A stretch of 64,000 nucleotides of DNA from Nocardioides seonyuensis (GTDB lineage Bacteria > Actinomycetota > Actinomycetes > Propionibacteriales > Nocardioidaceae). The position numbers and the translations under genes are program-made. Shown piece after piece: positions 34,679 to 44,643 of this stretch. How positions within the stretch are numbered: position 1 is the first letter of the stretch; the number at the start of each line of letters is the position of its first letter. The notes beneath the pieces were generated by a model that was given only the letters and a program-made list of their open reading frames with translations, had not been told where the DNA came from and ran no database searches. The DNA is taken from contig NZ_CP038436.1 in assembly GCF_004683965.1 (NCBI RefSeq), positions 744,001-808,000 on the forward strand. The letters run 5' to 3'.

Positions 34679-35772
34679 GCGCCCGTCTTCCGCTGCGAGC
34701 GTTGCGGTGCTCGCTGCTGGGCCACTCGCTGGTGGGCCAGGTCGAGGAGGTCGTCGAGCTCGCGGTTGACCTCGTCGTGACGCTCGAGGATGACCATGTG
34801 GCCGGCGCCCTGGCACTCCAGGAGGCTGGAGCCGGCGATGCGGGCGTGGAGCTTGCGACTGTGGCTGATGGGGGTGATGCGGTCCTCGGTGCCGCAGATG
34901 ATCGCGGTCGGCGCCTGGGCGAGAGGGCTGAGGACCTCGAACTTCGCCAACGAGGCGAAGGCCGGGTAGAAGTCGGCCACCACGGAGAACGGCGTCGCGT
35001 TGATCATGTCGAAGACGAAGTCGACGTAGTCGATCGGGACGTCGTCGCCGAAGGCGTAGCGGTCGGTGACGACGTCGGCGATCTTCTGTCCCCACTCGCG
35101 GGCCAGGTCGACGAGCTTGTGGCCGCGGCTGAGCGTACGGACGGCCCGCCCCACGAACCTGCCACCCATGCCGAGCGGCAGCATCGGGAAGAGGATGCGA
35201 CCGGGATCGAGGCCACCGGCGGTCGTGGACACCAGGGCGGCTCCGACGACCTTGTCCCCGAACAGCTCGGGGTGGTGCTCGGCCAACGAGATGATGCTCA
35301 TGCCGCCCATCGAGTGCCCCACCAGGACCACCGGACCGGGCGCGGTGTGCTGGATGACTCGCATGAGGTCCAGCCCCAGCTGCTCGATCGTGGAGCCGTC
35401 GCCCTCGGACCTCGCCGAGCGACCGTGGCTGCGCTGGTCGTAGAAGACGGTGCGGACCCGGCCGCGGTAGGCCGCGCGCTGGAAGTGCCAGCAGTCGAGG
35501 TTGAGGGTGTAGCCGTGGACGAAGACGACCGTCAGGTCGTCCTCGGTCGCCGGGGTGCCGCCGTGGTCCCCCGGCTCGTCGATCTCGGCGTGGAGGTCGG
35601 TGCCGTCGTCGGCGACGATCTGGAGCGGAGTGCTGCGCAGCTCGCCGAACGGGGTCGTCTCACCCGCTCCCCGGCGTGCGATCGTGCGTTGCTGGCGCGC
35701 GACCGCCCCCACCGCGGCCGCCCCGGCGGCCGCGCCGGCGGCGGTGCCGACGAGCTTCCCGGCCCGCCTCAT
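34675..35772 (-). CDS. Alpha/beta hydrolase
   Basis: 365 residues. An Ala/Gly-rich N-terminal stretch (residues 6-25) may be a signal anchor. The hydrolase fold follows: oxyanion VFVHGYTLNLDCW, nucleophile elbow LVGHSMGGMS, acid and histidine in CGTEDRITP and GAGHMVILE. It belongs to a gene habitually found between alr and tsaE in actinobacteria; the substrate is unknown. Start overlaps the alr stop and its own stop overlaps the tsaE fusion, so it is translationally coupled on both sides. Confidence 0.88.
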   Translation of the reverse strand: MRRAGKLVGTAAGAAAGAAAVGAVARQQRTIARRGAGETTPFGELRSTPLQIVADDGTDLHAEIDEPGDHGGTPATEDDLTVVFVHGYTLNLDCWHFQRAAYRGRVRTVFYDQRSHGRSARSEGDGSTIEQLGLDLMRVIQHTAPGPVVLVGHSMGGMSIISLAEHHPELFGDKVVGAALVSTTAGGLDPGRILFPMLPLGMGGRFVGRAVRTLSRGHKLVDLAREWGQKIADVVTDRYAFGDDVPIDYVDFVFDMINATPFSVVADFYPAFASLAKFEVLSPLAQAPTAIICGTEDRITPISHSRKLHARIAGSSLLECQGAGHMVILERHDEVNRELDDLLDLAHQRVAQQRAPQRSQRKTGA

Positions 35773-36926
35773 GGCCGCTCCTCGGGGGCGCACGCGGTGT
35801 CGACGTGATGGCGCGCCAGGCGCCCGCCCACCCGGGTGACGATCTCGTAGTTGATCGTGTCGAGCGCCACGGCCCAGTCCTGGGCGGTCGGCTCGCCACG
35901 GTCGCCGGGCCCGAAGAGCACGACCTCGGTGCCGGAGGGCGGGAGGTCCCCCTCGAGGTCGACCATGAACTGGTCCATGCAGACCCTCCCGCGGATGGGT
36001 CGCACCTCGCCGTCGACCCAGACCGACGCCGTGTTGCCCGCCGCCCGAGGGATGCCCTCGGCGTATCCGGCCGGGACCAGGCCCACCGTCGTGTCGTGGT
36101 CGGCGATCCAGGTGTGGCCGTAGGACACGCCCTCCCCCGTCGCGACCGGCTTGGACAGGGAGAGGCTCGCGCGGACCGTCATGGCCGGCCGCAGGCCGTC
36201 CGAGCCGGTCAGTCGGGCCGGCGTGACGCCGGGCGCCGGGTCGAGGCCGTAGGTCGCGATGCCACAGCGGACCAGGTCGTAGCGGAAGGAAGGACTCACG
36301 AGCGTGGCCGCGGAGTTGGCGATGTGCCTGACCTCCGGCTCCAGCCCGGCCGAGGCGGCCAGCGAGAGCGCGTCCTCGAAGGCGGCCTGCTGGGCGTGGT
36401 TGGCGGGGTGGTCGGGGTTGTCGGCCGCCACGAGGTGGGACCACAGGCCCACGACGCGGAGGCGGCGCTCCCGGTGGAGGTCACTGGCACAGGCGAAGAG
36501 GTCGTGCCAGTCGGCGCGCGGAGCGCCACCGCGGCGCAGGCCGGTGTCGACCTTGACGTGCACCCGGGGCACCGTGCCGACGCTGTCGCCCGCGGCGGCG
36601 ATCTCGTCGAGCTCGGCCTCGGTGGCGGCCGTCAGGTCCACGTCGGCAGCGACGCCGGCGGCGTAGTCCTCGCCCGGTGCGGTGAGCCAGCACAGCAGCG
36701 GGCCATGGTCTCCGCTCGCCCGGAGCGACAGGGCTTCGTCGAGCGTGGCGACCCCGAGCCAGTCTGCGCCGGCCTCACGGGCCACTTGGGCCACCTCGAC
36801 CATGCCGTGGCCGTAGCCGTCGGCCTTGACGACCGTCATCAGTCGCGCGGGGGCCGCCAGCTCCTTGAGCAGACCGACGTTGTGCCGGATGGCGGCCAGG
36901 TCGACGACGATCTCGGCACGATGCAC
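35769..36926 (-). CDS. alr: Alanine racemase
   Basis: 385-residue fold type III PLP enzyme making D-alanine for peptidoglycan. The PLP lysine is in VVKADGYGHGMVEVAQ (about residue 34), the catalytic tyrosine in GEGVSYGHTW, and VCMDQFMVDL is present. Starts with GTG at 36926 (MHRAEIVVDLAAIRHN), directly 7 nt after a GATAAT box lying in the end of nnr, so it may have its own leaderless transcript besides read-through from glmS. Confidence 0.96.
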   Translation of the reverse strand: MHRAEIVVDLAAIRHNVGLLKELAAPARLMTVVKADGYGHGMVEVAQVAREAGADWLGVATLDEALSLRASGDHGPLLCWLTAPGEDYAAGVAADVDLTAATEAELDEIAAAGDSVGTVPRVHVKVDTGLRRGGAPRADWHDLFACASDLHRERRLRVVGLWSHLVAADNPDHPANHAQQAAFEDALSLAASAGLEPEVRHIANSAATLVSPSFRYDLVRCGIATYGLDPAPGVTPARLTGSDGLRPAMTVRASLSLSKPVATGEGVSYGHTWIADHDTTVGLVPAGYAEGIPRAAGNTASVWVDGEVRPIRGRVCMDQFMVDLEGDLPPSGTEVVLFGPGDRGEPTAQDWAVALDTINYEIVTRVGGRLARHHVDTACAPEERP

Positions 36927-36933
36927 GCGTCCG

Positions 36934-36939
36934 ATTATC
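36934..36939 (-). promoter_or_regulatory. -10 box, leaderless start of alr
   Basis: GATAAT on the minus strand, 7 nt before GTG 36926; the best -10 match of the window. It overlaps the end of nnr. Confidence 0.6.
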
Positions 36940-38326
36940 CCTGCCGAGCCAGCAAGTCACGCATCAGGAGGGGGATCGAGCCCGCCAGGGTCGTCGCGGT
37001 GAGTGGCCCGCCCCGCGAGGCACGTGTCCCGGCGGCACCATGCACCCACGCCCCCAGGGACGCGGCATCGAAGGCTGGCAGGCCTGCCGCGAGCAAGGAG
37101 CCGACGAGCCCGGCCAGGACGTCGCCCGCCCCTGCCGTCGCGAGCCACGGCGTCCCCGTCGACGTCGCCCGGACGAGACCGTCGGGGGCCGCCACGAGCG
37201 TGCGGTGCCCCTTGAGCAGCACGACGCAGTCGAAGCGGTCGGCCGCCCCGCGCACATGGGCGAGCGGACGCGCCTCGACCTCCTCGCGTGCCAGGCCCAG
37301 GATCCCCGCCAGCTCGCCGGCGTGCGGGGTCAGGACGCATCCCGGCAGCGTGCCGTCGACGTGAGCAAGGGCGTCGGCGTCCACGACGAGGGGTACGCCG
37401 TCCGCGCGCGCGGCGTCGAGCATGGCGGCCGCGTCGTTCCCGCCGCCCGGCCCCACCACCCACGCCTGGACGCGTCCCTCGCCCACCACCTCGGGGTGTG
37501 CCTCGCGCACCCGGGACGCGACGGCCTCGGAGCCGACGTAGCGCACCATCCCGGCCAGCCCCGTGTTGGCGCCCGCCACCGCCAGCAGGGCTGCGCCCGG
37601 GTAGGTGGAGGACCCGGCACGCACGCCCACGACGCCACGGGTGTACTTGTGGGCGTGCAGGGCCGGCTGCGGCAGCAGGCGGCGTACGTCAGCGGGCTGG
37701 AGGGCCTCCACGGCGGGCTCGGGGAGGTCGAGCCCGATGTCGACGGCGTGCAGGGCACCGCACGCACTGGCAGCGGGGTCGACCAGATGTGCGACCTTGT
37801 GGGTGCCGAAGGTGACCGTCAGGTCGGCCGTCACGTGGGGACCGTCGACCTCGCCGGTGTCGACGTCGACTCCCGAGGGGACGTCGACCGCCACGACCGG
37901 CACGCCGGCGAACGACTCCAGCGCCTCGACGGCCGCCGGGCGCAGGCCGGGTCGGCCGCCGATGCCGACGATCGCGTCGATCACGACGTCGGGGCGCGGG
38001 TGCAGGTCGCGCACCTCGCGCACAGTCAGTCCCCCCGCAGCCCGGAGGGCGGCGAGGCCGGCCGCGTGGGCGTGGTCGGAGAGGAGCAGCGCCTCGACGC
38101 GGACGCCTCGCCGCGCGAGCATCGACCCGGCCAGGAGCCCGTCGCCGCCGTTGTCGCCCGACCCCACCAGCAGGAGGACGCGCCGCCCGTAGCCGCCGCC
38201 GAGCAGGTCGAGCACCGCCGCGGCCAGGCCTGCCGCCGCCCGCTCCATCAGGGCACCGTCGTGAAGGCGCGCCATGAGGTCACGTTCAGCCCGACGCACC
38301 TGCTCCACCGTGTGTGCGCGCAGCAC
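36935..38326 (-). CDS. nnr: Bifunctional NAD(P)H-hydrate epimerase/dehydratase
   Basis: 463 residues. The N-terminal half is the epimerase (YjeF_N: LLLVGSGDNGGDGLLAGSML, VVAVDVPSGVDVDTGE). The C-terminal half is the ADP/ATP-dependent dehydratase (WVVGPGGGNDAA, VVDADAL, LTPHAGELAGILG, TAGAGDVLAGLVGSLLAAG). Together they repair hydrated NADH and NADPH. GTG 38326 starts one base after the acpS stop with GGAG upstream; the longer frame to 38509 overlaps acpS and is rejected. Confidence 0.95.
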   Translation of the reverse strand: MLRAHTVEQVRRAERDLMARLHDGALMERAAAGLAAAVLDLLGGGYGRRVLLLVGSGDNGGDGLLAGSMLARRGVRVEALLLSDHAHAAGLAALRAAGGLTVREVRDLHPRPDVVIDAIVGIGGRPGLRPAAVEALESFAGVPVVAVDVPSGVDVDTGEVDGPHVTADLTVTFGTHKVAHLVDPAASACGALHAVDIGLDLPEPAVEALQPADVRRLLPQPALHAHKYTRGVVGVRAGSSTYPGAALLAVAGANTGLAGMVRYVGSEAVASRVREAHPEVVGEGRVQAWVVGPGGGNDAAAMLDAARADGVPLVVDADALAHVDGTLPGCVLTPHAGELAGILGLAREEVEARPLAHVRGAADRFDCVVLLKGHRTLVAAPDGLVRATSTGTPWLATAGAGDVLAGLVGSLLAAGLPAFDAASLGAWVHGAAGTRASRGGPLTATTLAGSIPLLMRDLLARQG

Positions 38327-38327
38327 C

Positions 38328-38681
38328 TCAGGACTCCAGCACCACGACCGCCGAGGCGACCCCGGCGTCGTGGGACAGCGAGACGTGGACGTGCTGGACG
38401 CCCAGCGCCTCGGCCCGGGCGGCCACGGTGCCGCGCAGCTCCAACCGGGGTCGACCGCTCTCCTCCGAGACGATCTCGGCGTCGTGCCAGGCCAGGCCGA
38501 TGGGAGCACCCAAGGCCTTGGCGATCGCCTCCTTGGCGGCGAACCGGGCCGCCAGCGACGCGATCGGCTGGGTCGCCTCGGTCGGCGTGAACAGCCGTGC
38601 GCGCATGCCGGGCGTGCGCTCCAGCGACTGCTCGAAGCGGTCGATCTCGACCACGTCGATGCCCACGCCGATGACGGGCAT
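38328..38681 (-). CDS. acpS: Holo-[acyl-carrier-protein] synthase
   Basis: 117 residues, full length. [16 protein letters not shown] carries the magnesium-binding Asp; [13 protein letters not shown] holds the second acidic ligand and CoA contacts. It transfers 4'-phosphopantetheine from CoA to acyl carrier protein. GAGGAG precedes the ATG; it starts 17 nt after glmS and abuts nnr. Confidence 0.95.
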   Translation of the reverse strand: MPVIGVGIDVVEIDRFEQSLERTPGMRARLFTPTEATQPIASLAARFAAKEAIAKALGAPIGLAWHDAEIVSEESGRPRLELRGTVAARAEALGVQHVHVSLSHDAGVASAVVVLES

Positions 38682-38698
38682 GCTGGCTCCTCGGGTGG

Positions 38699-40543
38699 CT
38701 ACTCGACCGTGACGGACTTGGCGAGGTTGCGGGGCTGGTCGACGTCGTGGCCCAGCTGCGTAGCCAGCTCGCAGGCGAACAGCTGGAGCGGCACGGCTGC
38801 CACGAGCGGCTGCAGCAGCACGGGGACCTGGGGCAGCGTGATGAGCACGTCGGCGTACCGGGCCACCGTGTCGTCGCCCTCCTCGGCCAGGCAGAGCGTG
38901 CGGGCACCTCGGGCGCGCACCTCCTGGATACCGCTGATCATCTTGGAGTGGAGCTGGTCGCGCCCCCGGGGAGGCACCACGCACAGCACCGGCAGGCCCT
39001 CCTCGATCAGGGCGATCGGGCCGTGCTTGAGCTCGCCCGCGGCGAAGCCCTCCGCGTGGATGTAGGCGAGCTCCTTGAGCTTGAGCGCGCCCTCCAGCGC
39101 CACGGGGTAGCCCGCGTGGCGACCCAGGAACAGCACCGACCGCGAGCCGACGTGGGCGCGCGCGAGCTCGTAGATCTCCTCGGCCTTGCCCAGCACGGTC
39201 TCGATGTGGCCCGGCATCTCGTCGAGCTGGTCCATGACCTGCCCGATCTCGTCGCCGAAGCGGGTGCCCTTGACCTGGGCGAGGTAGAGCGCCAGGAGGT
39301 AGCAGGCCACGAGCTGGGTCAGGAATCCCTTGGTGGAGGCGACGCCGATCTCCGGCCCGGCGTGGGTGTAGATGACGCCGTCGGACTCGCGGGGGATGGT
39401 CGAGCCGTTGGTGTTGCAGATGGCCAGCACCTTGGAGCGCTGGACCCGCGCGTGGCGGATCGCCTGCAGCGTGTCAGCGGTCTCGCCGGACTGGCTGATC
39501 GCGACGACGAGGGTCTCGGTGGTCAGGATGGGGTCGCGGTAGCGGAACTCGCTGGCGAGCTCGACCTCGACCGGGATGCGGCACCAGTGCTCGATGGCGT
39601 ACTTGGCGACCATGCCGGCGTAGAACGAGGTGCCGGCGGCGATGATGATGATCTTGTCGATGTCGCGCAGGTCCTGGTCGGACAGGCGCATCTCGTCGAG
39701 CTGGAGCAGTCCTTCGGGGGTACGGCGTCCCAGCAGCGAGTCGGCGACGGCGTGCGGCTGCTCGAAGATCTCCTTGCGCATGAACCAGTCGTGGCCGTCC
39801 TTCTCGGCAGCCGAGAGGTCCCAGTCGACGTGGTAGCGCCGGCCCTCGGCGGGCGAGCCGTCGAAGCCGGTGACGCTGACGCCGTCGCGGGTGATGGTGA
39901 CGACCTGGTCCTGGTCGAGCTCCATCGCCTCGCGGGTGTGCTCGATGAACGCCGCCACGTCGGAGCCGAGGAAGTTCTCGCCCTCGCCGAGCCCCACGAC
40001 CAGCGGGGAGTTGCGGCGGGCGGCGACGACCCGGCTCGGGTCCTTGGCGTCGACGGCCACGAGGGTGAAGGCGCCCTCGAGTCGCCGGCACACACGCTGC
40101 ATGGCCTCGGTGAGGTCGTGGCCGGCACGGACCTCGCGCTCGAGGAGGTGGGCGGCGACCTCGGTGTCGGTCTCGGAGAGCATGTCGATGCCCTCGGCCT
40201 CCAGCTCCGCGCGCAGGGCCACGAAGTTTTCGAGGATGCCGTTGTGGACGACCGCGACCTGTCGCTCCTGGCCCAGGTGCGGGTGGGCGTTGGCGTCGTT
40301 GGGGGCGCCGTGGGTGGCCCAGCGGGTGTGTCCGATGCCGGTCGTGGCCGCGGGGAGCGGCTGGTCGGCGATGGCCTTCTCGAGGTTGGCGAGCTTGCCG
40401 GCCCGCTTGTCGGAGACGACGCGGTCGCCGTCGATCAGCGCGATCCCGGCGGAGTCGTACCCGCGGTACTCGAGGCGGCGAAGTCCCTCGATGACAACAT
40501 CCTGGGCTGACTTCCCACCCACGTACCCGACGATTCCGCACAT
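38699..40543 (-). CDS. glmS: Glutamine--fructose-6-phosphate aminotransferase
   Basis: 614 residues. N-terminal glutaminase domain with nucleophile Cys2 ([10 protein letters not shown]) and [12 protein letters not shown]-terminal double SIS domain with [18 protein letters not shown] and [10 protein letters not shown]; ends [11 protein letters not shown] as usual for GlmS. It makes glucosamine-6-phosphate, the first committed step to UDP-GlcNAc; GlmM for the next step is encoded at 46.8-48.1 kb. First gene of the cluster; divergent from coaA with 65 bp between starts. A TAGACT box lies 8 nt before the ATG. Confidence 0.97.
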   Translation of the reverse strand: MCGIVGYVGGKSAQDVVIEGLRRLEYRGYDSAGIALIDGDRVVSDKRAGKLANLEKAIADQPLPAATTGIGHTRWATHGAPNDANAHPHLGQERQVAVVHNGILENFVALRAELEAEGIDMLSETDTEVAAHLLEREVRAGHDLTEAMQRVCRRLEGAFTLVAVDAKDPSRVVAARRNSPLVVGLGEGENFLGSDVAAFIEHTREAMELDQDQVVTITRDGVSVTGFDGSPAEGRRYHVDWDLSAAEKDGHDWFMRKEIFEQPHAVADSLLGRRTPEGLLQLDEMRLSDQDLRDIDKIIIIAAGTSFYAGMVAKYAIEHWCRIPVEVELASEFRYRDPILTTETLVVAISQSGETADTLQAIRHARVQRSKVLAICNTNGSTIPRESDGVIYTHAGPEIGVASTKGFLTQLVACYLLALYLAQVKGTRFGDEIGQVMDQLDEMPGHIETVLGKAEEIYELARAHVGSRSVLFLGRHAGYPVALEGALKLKELAYIHAEGFAAGELKHGPIALIEEGLPVLCVVPPRGRDQLHSKMISGIQEVRARGARTLCLAEEGDDTVARYADVLITLPQVPVLLQPLVAAVPLQLFACELATQLGHDVDQPRNLAKSVTVE

Positions 40544-40551
40544 GGTCGGGG

Positions 40552-40557
40552 AGTCTA
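40552..40557 (-). promoter_or_regulatory. -10 box of glmS
   Basis: TAGACT on the minus strand, 8 nt before ATG 40543; probably a leaderless start for the whole glmS-tsaD cluster. Confidence 0.5.
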
Positions 40558-40595
40558 TCGGCAGGGCGCCCGCCCCCCGCCGGCGTCGACGATGC

Positions 40596-40601
40596 GAGAA
40601 T
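40596..40601 (+). promoter_or_regulatory. -10 box, leaderless start of coaA
   Basis: GAGAAT, 7 nt, then ATG at 40609. Confidence 0.5.
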
Positions 40602-40608
40602 CGCCGTC

Positions 40609-41589
40609 ATGTCGACTGAGCCGGTCTCGGGCGCTGCGCCGGCCTCCGGCCAGGAGGCCTCTCCCTACGTCGAGCTCGACCGGGCCGCGTGGGCGGCGCT
40701 GGCCCCGGCGACGGAGGCACCCCTGCAGCCCGACGAGATCGCCCGGCTGCGCGGCCTGGGCGACGCCCTCGACCTGCGCGAGGTCGAGCAGGTCTACCTC
40801 CCGCTCTCGCGCCTGCTGAGCCTCTACGTCGCGGCGGCGTCGCGCCTGCACCTCGAGCAGGAGGAGTTCCTGCACCGCGCGACCCCGCCGCGCACGCCGT
40901 TCGTGATCGGCCTCGCGGGCTCGGTGGCGGTCGGCAAGTCCACCACCGCGCGCGTGCTGCAGCAGATGCTCGCCCACTGGCCCGAGCACCCCAACGTCGC
41001 CCTCGTGACCACCGACGGCTTCCTGCTGCCCAACGCCGAGCTCGAGCGCCGGGGGCTCCTGCACCGCAAGGGGTTCCCGGAGTCCTACGACCGCAAGGCC
41101 CTGCTCAGGTTCGTCATCGACATCAAGTCCGGCAAGGAGGAGGTCGAGGCACCGATCTACTCCCACCTCGTCTACGACGTGGTGCCCGACGAGAAGGTCG
41201 TGGTCAAGAGCCCCGACATCGTCATCATCGAGGGCCTCAACGTCCTCCAGCCGGCGCGCGTGCGAGAGGACGGTCGCACCGGTCTCGCCGTCAGCGACTT
41301 CTTCGACTTCACCGTCTACGTCGACGCGGCGCTCCCCGACATCAAGGGCTGGTACATCGACCGATTCCTGCGCCTGCGCGAGACCGCCTTCCAGGACCCC
41401 GCGTCCTACTTCCGCAAGTACGCCCGCCTCTCGCACGACGAGGCCGTCGACGAGGCCACCCGCATCTGGGAGGGCATCAACGGCCCCAACCTGGTGGAGA
41501 ACGTCGCCCCCACGCGCGGGCGCGCCACCCTGGTCCTACGGAAGGACTCCGACCACTCGGTGCGCTACGTGCGCCTGCGGAAGCTGTGA
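40609..41589 (+). CDS. coaA: Type I pantothenate kinase
   Basis: 326 residues. P-loop [44 protein letters not shown] and ILEGLNVL-type IIEGLNVLQ match CoaA, which phosphorylates pantothenate to start CoA synthesis and is feedback-inhibited by CoA. Full length. Its stop overlaps the GTG of the tocopherol-cyclase-like gene (GTGA). Product supply of CoA could serve the neighbouring AcpS. Confidence 0.96.
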   Translation: MSTEPVSGAAPASGQEASPYVELDRAAWAALAPATEAPLQPDEIARLRGLGDALDLREVEQVYLPLSRLLSLYVAAASRLHLEQEEFLHRATPPRTPFVIGLAGSVAVGKSTTARVLQQMLAHWPEHPNVALVTTDGFLLPNAELERRGLLHRKGFPESYDRKALLRFVIDIKSGKEEVEAPIYSHLVYDVVPDEKVVVKSPDIVIIEGLNVLQPARVREDGRTGLAVSDFFDFTVYVDAALPDIKGWYIDRFLRLRETAFQDPASYFRKYARLSHDEAVDEATRIWEGINGPNLVENVAPTRGRATLVLRKDSDHSVRYVRLRKL

Positions 41590-42628
41590 CGCGCCCACGT
41601 CTCCCGGGCTACCGCGGCACCGGCGCCACTGCGCCCTTCGGGGACCTGCTCCGCTCCCACGCGGGCGTGGCGATGGAGGGCTACTTCTGGCGCTTCAGCC
41701 TGCCGGACGGCCGGGCCCTGGTCGCGCTGTGCGGCATCAACCAGGGGCCGGAGGGCTCGTGGGCGACGCTCGGCGTGGCGACCTCCGGGGGTGCGCTGGT
41801 GCTGGCCGACCCGCGAGGAGCCGTCGCCGACCCCTCGCGGCTCGGCGTCCGGGTGGGTGAGGCGTTCGTCGCCGACGCCGGCAGGCTGCGGGTGTCGGTG
41901 CCCGGCGCCGACGTCGACGTGCGCGTGACCGATCCCGTTCCCTGGCCGCGCCGCGGCCTCGGCGGGTCGAGCGTGTTCCAGGCGGTGCCCGCCCTCAACC
42001 AGTACTGGCACCCGTGGCTGCTCGGGGGAACCGCCCGAGGCACCGCCGTCGTCGAGGGGCGTGAGTGGTCGCTGGACGACGCGCAGGTCTACTGCGAGAA
42101 GAACTGGGGGCGCGAGGGTTTCCCGACTCCTGGTGGTGGGGGCAGGCGCACTTCGCCGACTCCCCCGGCGCCTGCCTGGCGTTCGCCGGAGGCGAGGTGA
42201 CGGCGGGACCGTTGCGCACCGAGGTGACCGCGCTCGTCGTACGCCTCCCCGACGGTCGCGTCCTCCGCCTCGGCGACTCCCTCGTCTCGCCCGTCAGCGC
42301 GGCTGTCAGTGACACCAGGTGGGACCTCGACGGCCGCGGGCACCTCGGCCGGTCGCGGGGCTGGCGGGTCCGGGTCCACGGCGAGTCTCCGCTCGGCGAG
42401 GCACACGTCCTGCCCGTGCCGCTGCCTTCAGCGCACCGCAACACCGCCGGGGCGATCGAGCACCTCACCGCTCACGTCTCTGTCGAGGTCTTCCACCGTG
42501 ACCGCCCCGTCTGGTCAGGGTCGACCACCGCCGGCGCCCTCGAGCATGGAGGCCTGGCGCTGGCCGAAGCCGAGCTTCGCCGCCGGGGCGTCCCGGACGG
42601 GGCCGTGGGGGCCCCGCCAACGGGGTGA
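41586..42628 (+). pseudogene. Tocopherol cyclase-like protein, frameshifted
   Basis: Two frames together make one protein. From GTG 41586 ([13 protein letters not shown]) the first frame runs through QYWHPWLLGGTARG and AQVYCEKNWGRE, the tocopherol cyclase family signature, then loses homology at about 42115. RGFPDSWWWGQAHFADSPG continues it in another frame to the TGA at 42626. The family motif NWGRGFPxSWWWGQ is split exactly at the shift, so two bases were gained or one lost there. Plant members cyclise tocopherol precursors; bacterial ones are uncharacterised. Genuine pseudogene or sequencing error cannot be separated here. Confidence 0.78.
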
Positions 42629-42632
42629 CGTC

Positions 42633-43631
42633 TCACAGCTTCTTCTGGAGCTCCAGCACGGTCTCGACGGTGCGGTAGCCGAGCTGCTCGTTGACGGCGT
42701 TCATGTGCGTGTTGACCTCTGCGTTGCTGGTCTCGACGCTCCGCAGACGGGGGTACGACGAGAGCGCGAGGTCGTGGGTCGCCACCTTGAGCGCCAGCCC
42801 CAGACGTCGGCCGCGGTGGCCCGGGTCGACCAGGGTGATCCCGACCTGGCCCTGGGTCGGCGACGTGTCGTTGACACGCACGTCGGAGGCGCCCGCGACC
42901 GTGCCGCCCGGGGCGATGGCGATGGCGGTGAGCACATGGCGACCGATGGCGACCTGCCGCTGCTCGGCAGCGCGCATGCGCTCGGGCGTCCACTCGGCGT
43001 CCGCGAGGTCGAGGTCACCGAGCGGGATCTCGGCGTTGAGCATGCCCAGCAGGCGGCCGAACGAGACGAGGTGCTCCTCAGGACAGACCGTGTCGAACGT
43101 GACGATCTCGTAGCCGTCGCTCGCCCCGCCCACGGCGTCGAGCGCCGCCTGCCGCCGGGCCCGATAGTCGGCCATGGTCAGCTCCTTCATCGACTCCCGG
43201 CTGGCGACGTCGAAGCCTCGCGCGTGGGCGAACGCCTCACCCGGTGCAGTGCCGCCGGGCGGGACCAGGGCAGCCGACCACACCGTGGTCCTGCCGGCGC
43301 CACGCGTCAGCGCCTCGGCTTCTGCCAGCAGCGCCGTAGCGATGCCCTCGCGACGGCGGTCGGGTCGTACGTAGAGCTCCAGCTCCACCCCGTGCGTGTT
43401 CTCCAGGAGCGGGTGGGCGGCCAACGCGGCCCCGACCATCTCGCGGCCGTCGATGGCGGCGAGGAACACCAGCGCCCGCTCGGGATTCGTGGTCGTCGCG
43501 ATAGAGCGCATCTGCTCCCACACCGGCCACGGCATGCTCGCCCGCCCGGCAGTGGCTGCTTGGCCGACCTCCCACCAGGCCTTCAGGGCCGGCTCGTTGT
43601 GAGGATCGATCTGCTCGATGGAGAAGTACAC
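42633..43631 (-). CDS. Two-domain GNAT acetyltransferase
   Basis: 332 residues with tandem GNAT folds: first acetyl-CoA loop RPDRRREGIATALLAEAE (about 92-110), second DPGHRGRRLGLALKVATHD (about 268). This tandem layout recalls mycothiol synthase MshD, but I do not see enough to assign that; it matches the common actinobacterial GNAT pair group with ETSNAEVNTHMNAVNEQLGY at the end. GTG 43631 lies 6 nt after a TACTCT box. Substrate unknown. Confidence 0.82.
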   Translation of the reverse strand: MYFSIEQIDPHNEPALKAWWEVGQAATAGRASMPWPVWEQMRSIATTTNPERALVFLAAIDGREMVGAALAAHPLLENTHGVELELYVRPDRRREGIATALLAEAEALTRGAGRTTVWSAALVPPGGTAPGEAFAHARGFDVASRESMKELTMADYRARRQAALDAVGGASDGYEIVTFDTVCPEEHLVSFGRLLGMLNAEIPLGDLDLADAEWTPERMRAAEQRQVAIGRHVLTAIAIAPGGTVAGASDVRVNDTSPTQGQVGITLVDPGHRGRRLGLALKVATHDLALSSYPRLRSVETSNAEVNTHMNAVNEQLGYRTVETVLELQKKL

Positions 43632-43637
43632 GACGCG

Positions 43638-43643
43638 AGAGTA
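43638..43643 (-). promoter_or_regulatory. -10 box, leaderless start of the two-domain GNAT
   Basis: TACTCT on the minus strand, 6 nt before GTG 43631. Confidence 0.45.
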
Positions 43644-43670
43644 GGCGTCCCGGCGTCGTCGATCGAACGA

Positions 43671-44015
43671 CTACTCGAAGACGAGGACCTCGAGCAGTAC
43701 GACGAGGCCCACCACAGTCGGGAAGGTCGCCAGCGGCAGCCACAGCCGGCGCCACGGTTCGTGCACGAACCCGGCGAACGCTGCAATGACCAGGGCGATG
43801 AAGGCACTGACAAGGCCAAGGAAGAGCGCCAACGTCACGGTGACGCCGACCCAGTTGTCGGAGACGGCGTCGTCGCCACCGATCACCCACGCGCCTCCGA
43901 ACAGCACCGCAGCGAGGACGAGGACCACCAGCGCGCCGCCGGCCAGCTGCCGCGCCATCACGCCCGCCGCCGCTGAGGCGCCGCGGCCGGTGACAGGCGG
44001 AGACGTGTCGTCCAT
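43671..44015 (-). CDS. Small membrane protein of unknown function
   Basis: 114 residues with three hydrophobic spans: LAGGALVVLVLAAVLFGGAW (about 24-45), VTVTLALFLGLVSAFIALVI (about 57-80) and LATFPTVVGLVVLLEVLVF at the C-terminus. I recognise no family. ATG 44015 has AAGAGG upstream with a further GGAG; the 25-codon extension to 44090 has less support. Confidence 0.7.
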   Translation of the reverse strand: MDDTSPPVTGRGASAAAGVMARQLAGGALVVLVLAAVLFGGAWVIGGDDAVSDNWVGVTVTLALFLGLVSAFIALVIAAFAGFVHEPWRRLWLPLATFPTVVGLVVLLEVLVFE

Positions 44016-44160
44016 GGCTCCAGCCTCTTGCGTCCCTGGGTGGGTCGGCAGAGGCGAACGTCCTCGACGACTCCACGGGGCCGCGCGCACTGAGGTCTTT
44101 CGACCCTGCCGCCGCAGGTCGCAGCGGAGGAGGATGGGAGTGCAGAAGGAGTCTCACGTC

Positions 44161-44523
44161 ATGGCTACCACCCACCACCCCGCCCAGCTCGACGGGGCAC
44201 CCCTCACCCGCCGCGCATGGTTGTCGCTCCTCGGGTTCGTGCCGAGCTTCGCGTTGGCGTTCCTCATCGGCGAGGGACTCATCTCCCTGCTCGGCTACCC
44301 GGTGGGCGGCGCGGAGCAGGCCCCGTGGTGGGCCGCCCTGATCGCGACCACACCGGCCCTGATCGTGTTCGTCCTGCCAGCCGTGGCGGCTGTCCACTTC
44401 GGCAGGCGCGCCATGCGCCACGGCGACGACAGGGCACGGATTCCCATGCTGTTGGCCGTCATCGTGGCGGCCGGGTTCGTCCTCCTCAACGCGGTGTCAG
44501 CGCTCGCCATCTGGCTCACGTGA
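44161..44523 (+). CDS. Small membrane protein of unknown function
   Basis: 120 residues, three or four hydrophobic spans (LSLLGFVPSFALAFLIGEGL, AALIATTPALIVFVLPAVAA, MLLAVIVAAGFVLLNAVSAL). The short cytoplasmic loop HFGRRAMRHGDDRARIP is typical of actinobacterial membrane proteins without assigned function. ATG 44161 is preceded by AAGGAG at 10 nt; an ATG at 44134 is the alternative. Divergent from the other small membrane protein, 145 bp between starts. Confidence 0.72.
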   Translation: MATTHHPAQLDGAPLTRRAWLSLLGFVPSFALAFLIGEGLISLLGYPVGGAEQAPWWAALIATTPALIVFVLPAVAAVHFGRRAMRHGDDRARIPMLLAVIVAAGFVLLNAVSALAIWLT

Positions 44524-44613
44524 GTCGAGCTCGAGGCGACGGGGTCGCGACCACGAGAACGTTTGAAGTCGTTGTCCACATCGTGGCGGGATCCAGGTTT
44601 TCGGGGGCTGGTT

Positions 44614-44643
44614 GTCGGTGGTCTTCGGTTGTATTGAGACATG
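44614..44643 (+). promoter_or_regulatory. Leader shared by the two DUF222 genes
   Basis: 24 of 30 positions equal 21942-21971, including the start codon. Blocks GTGG, GTTG and ATTGAG are conserved; the surrounding sequence is not. Confidence 0.55.

Noticed and set aside
38747..40510. 587-codon plus-strand ORF
   Set aside because: Antisense to glmS, an unmistakable core gene.
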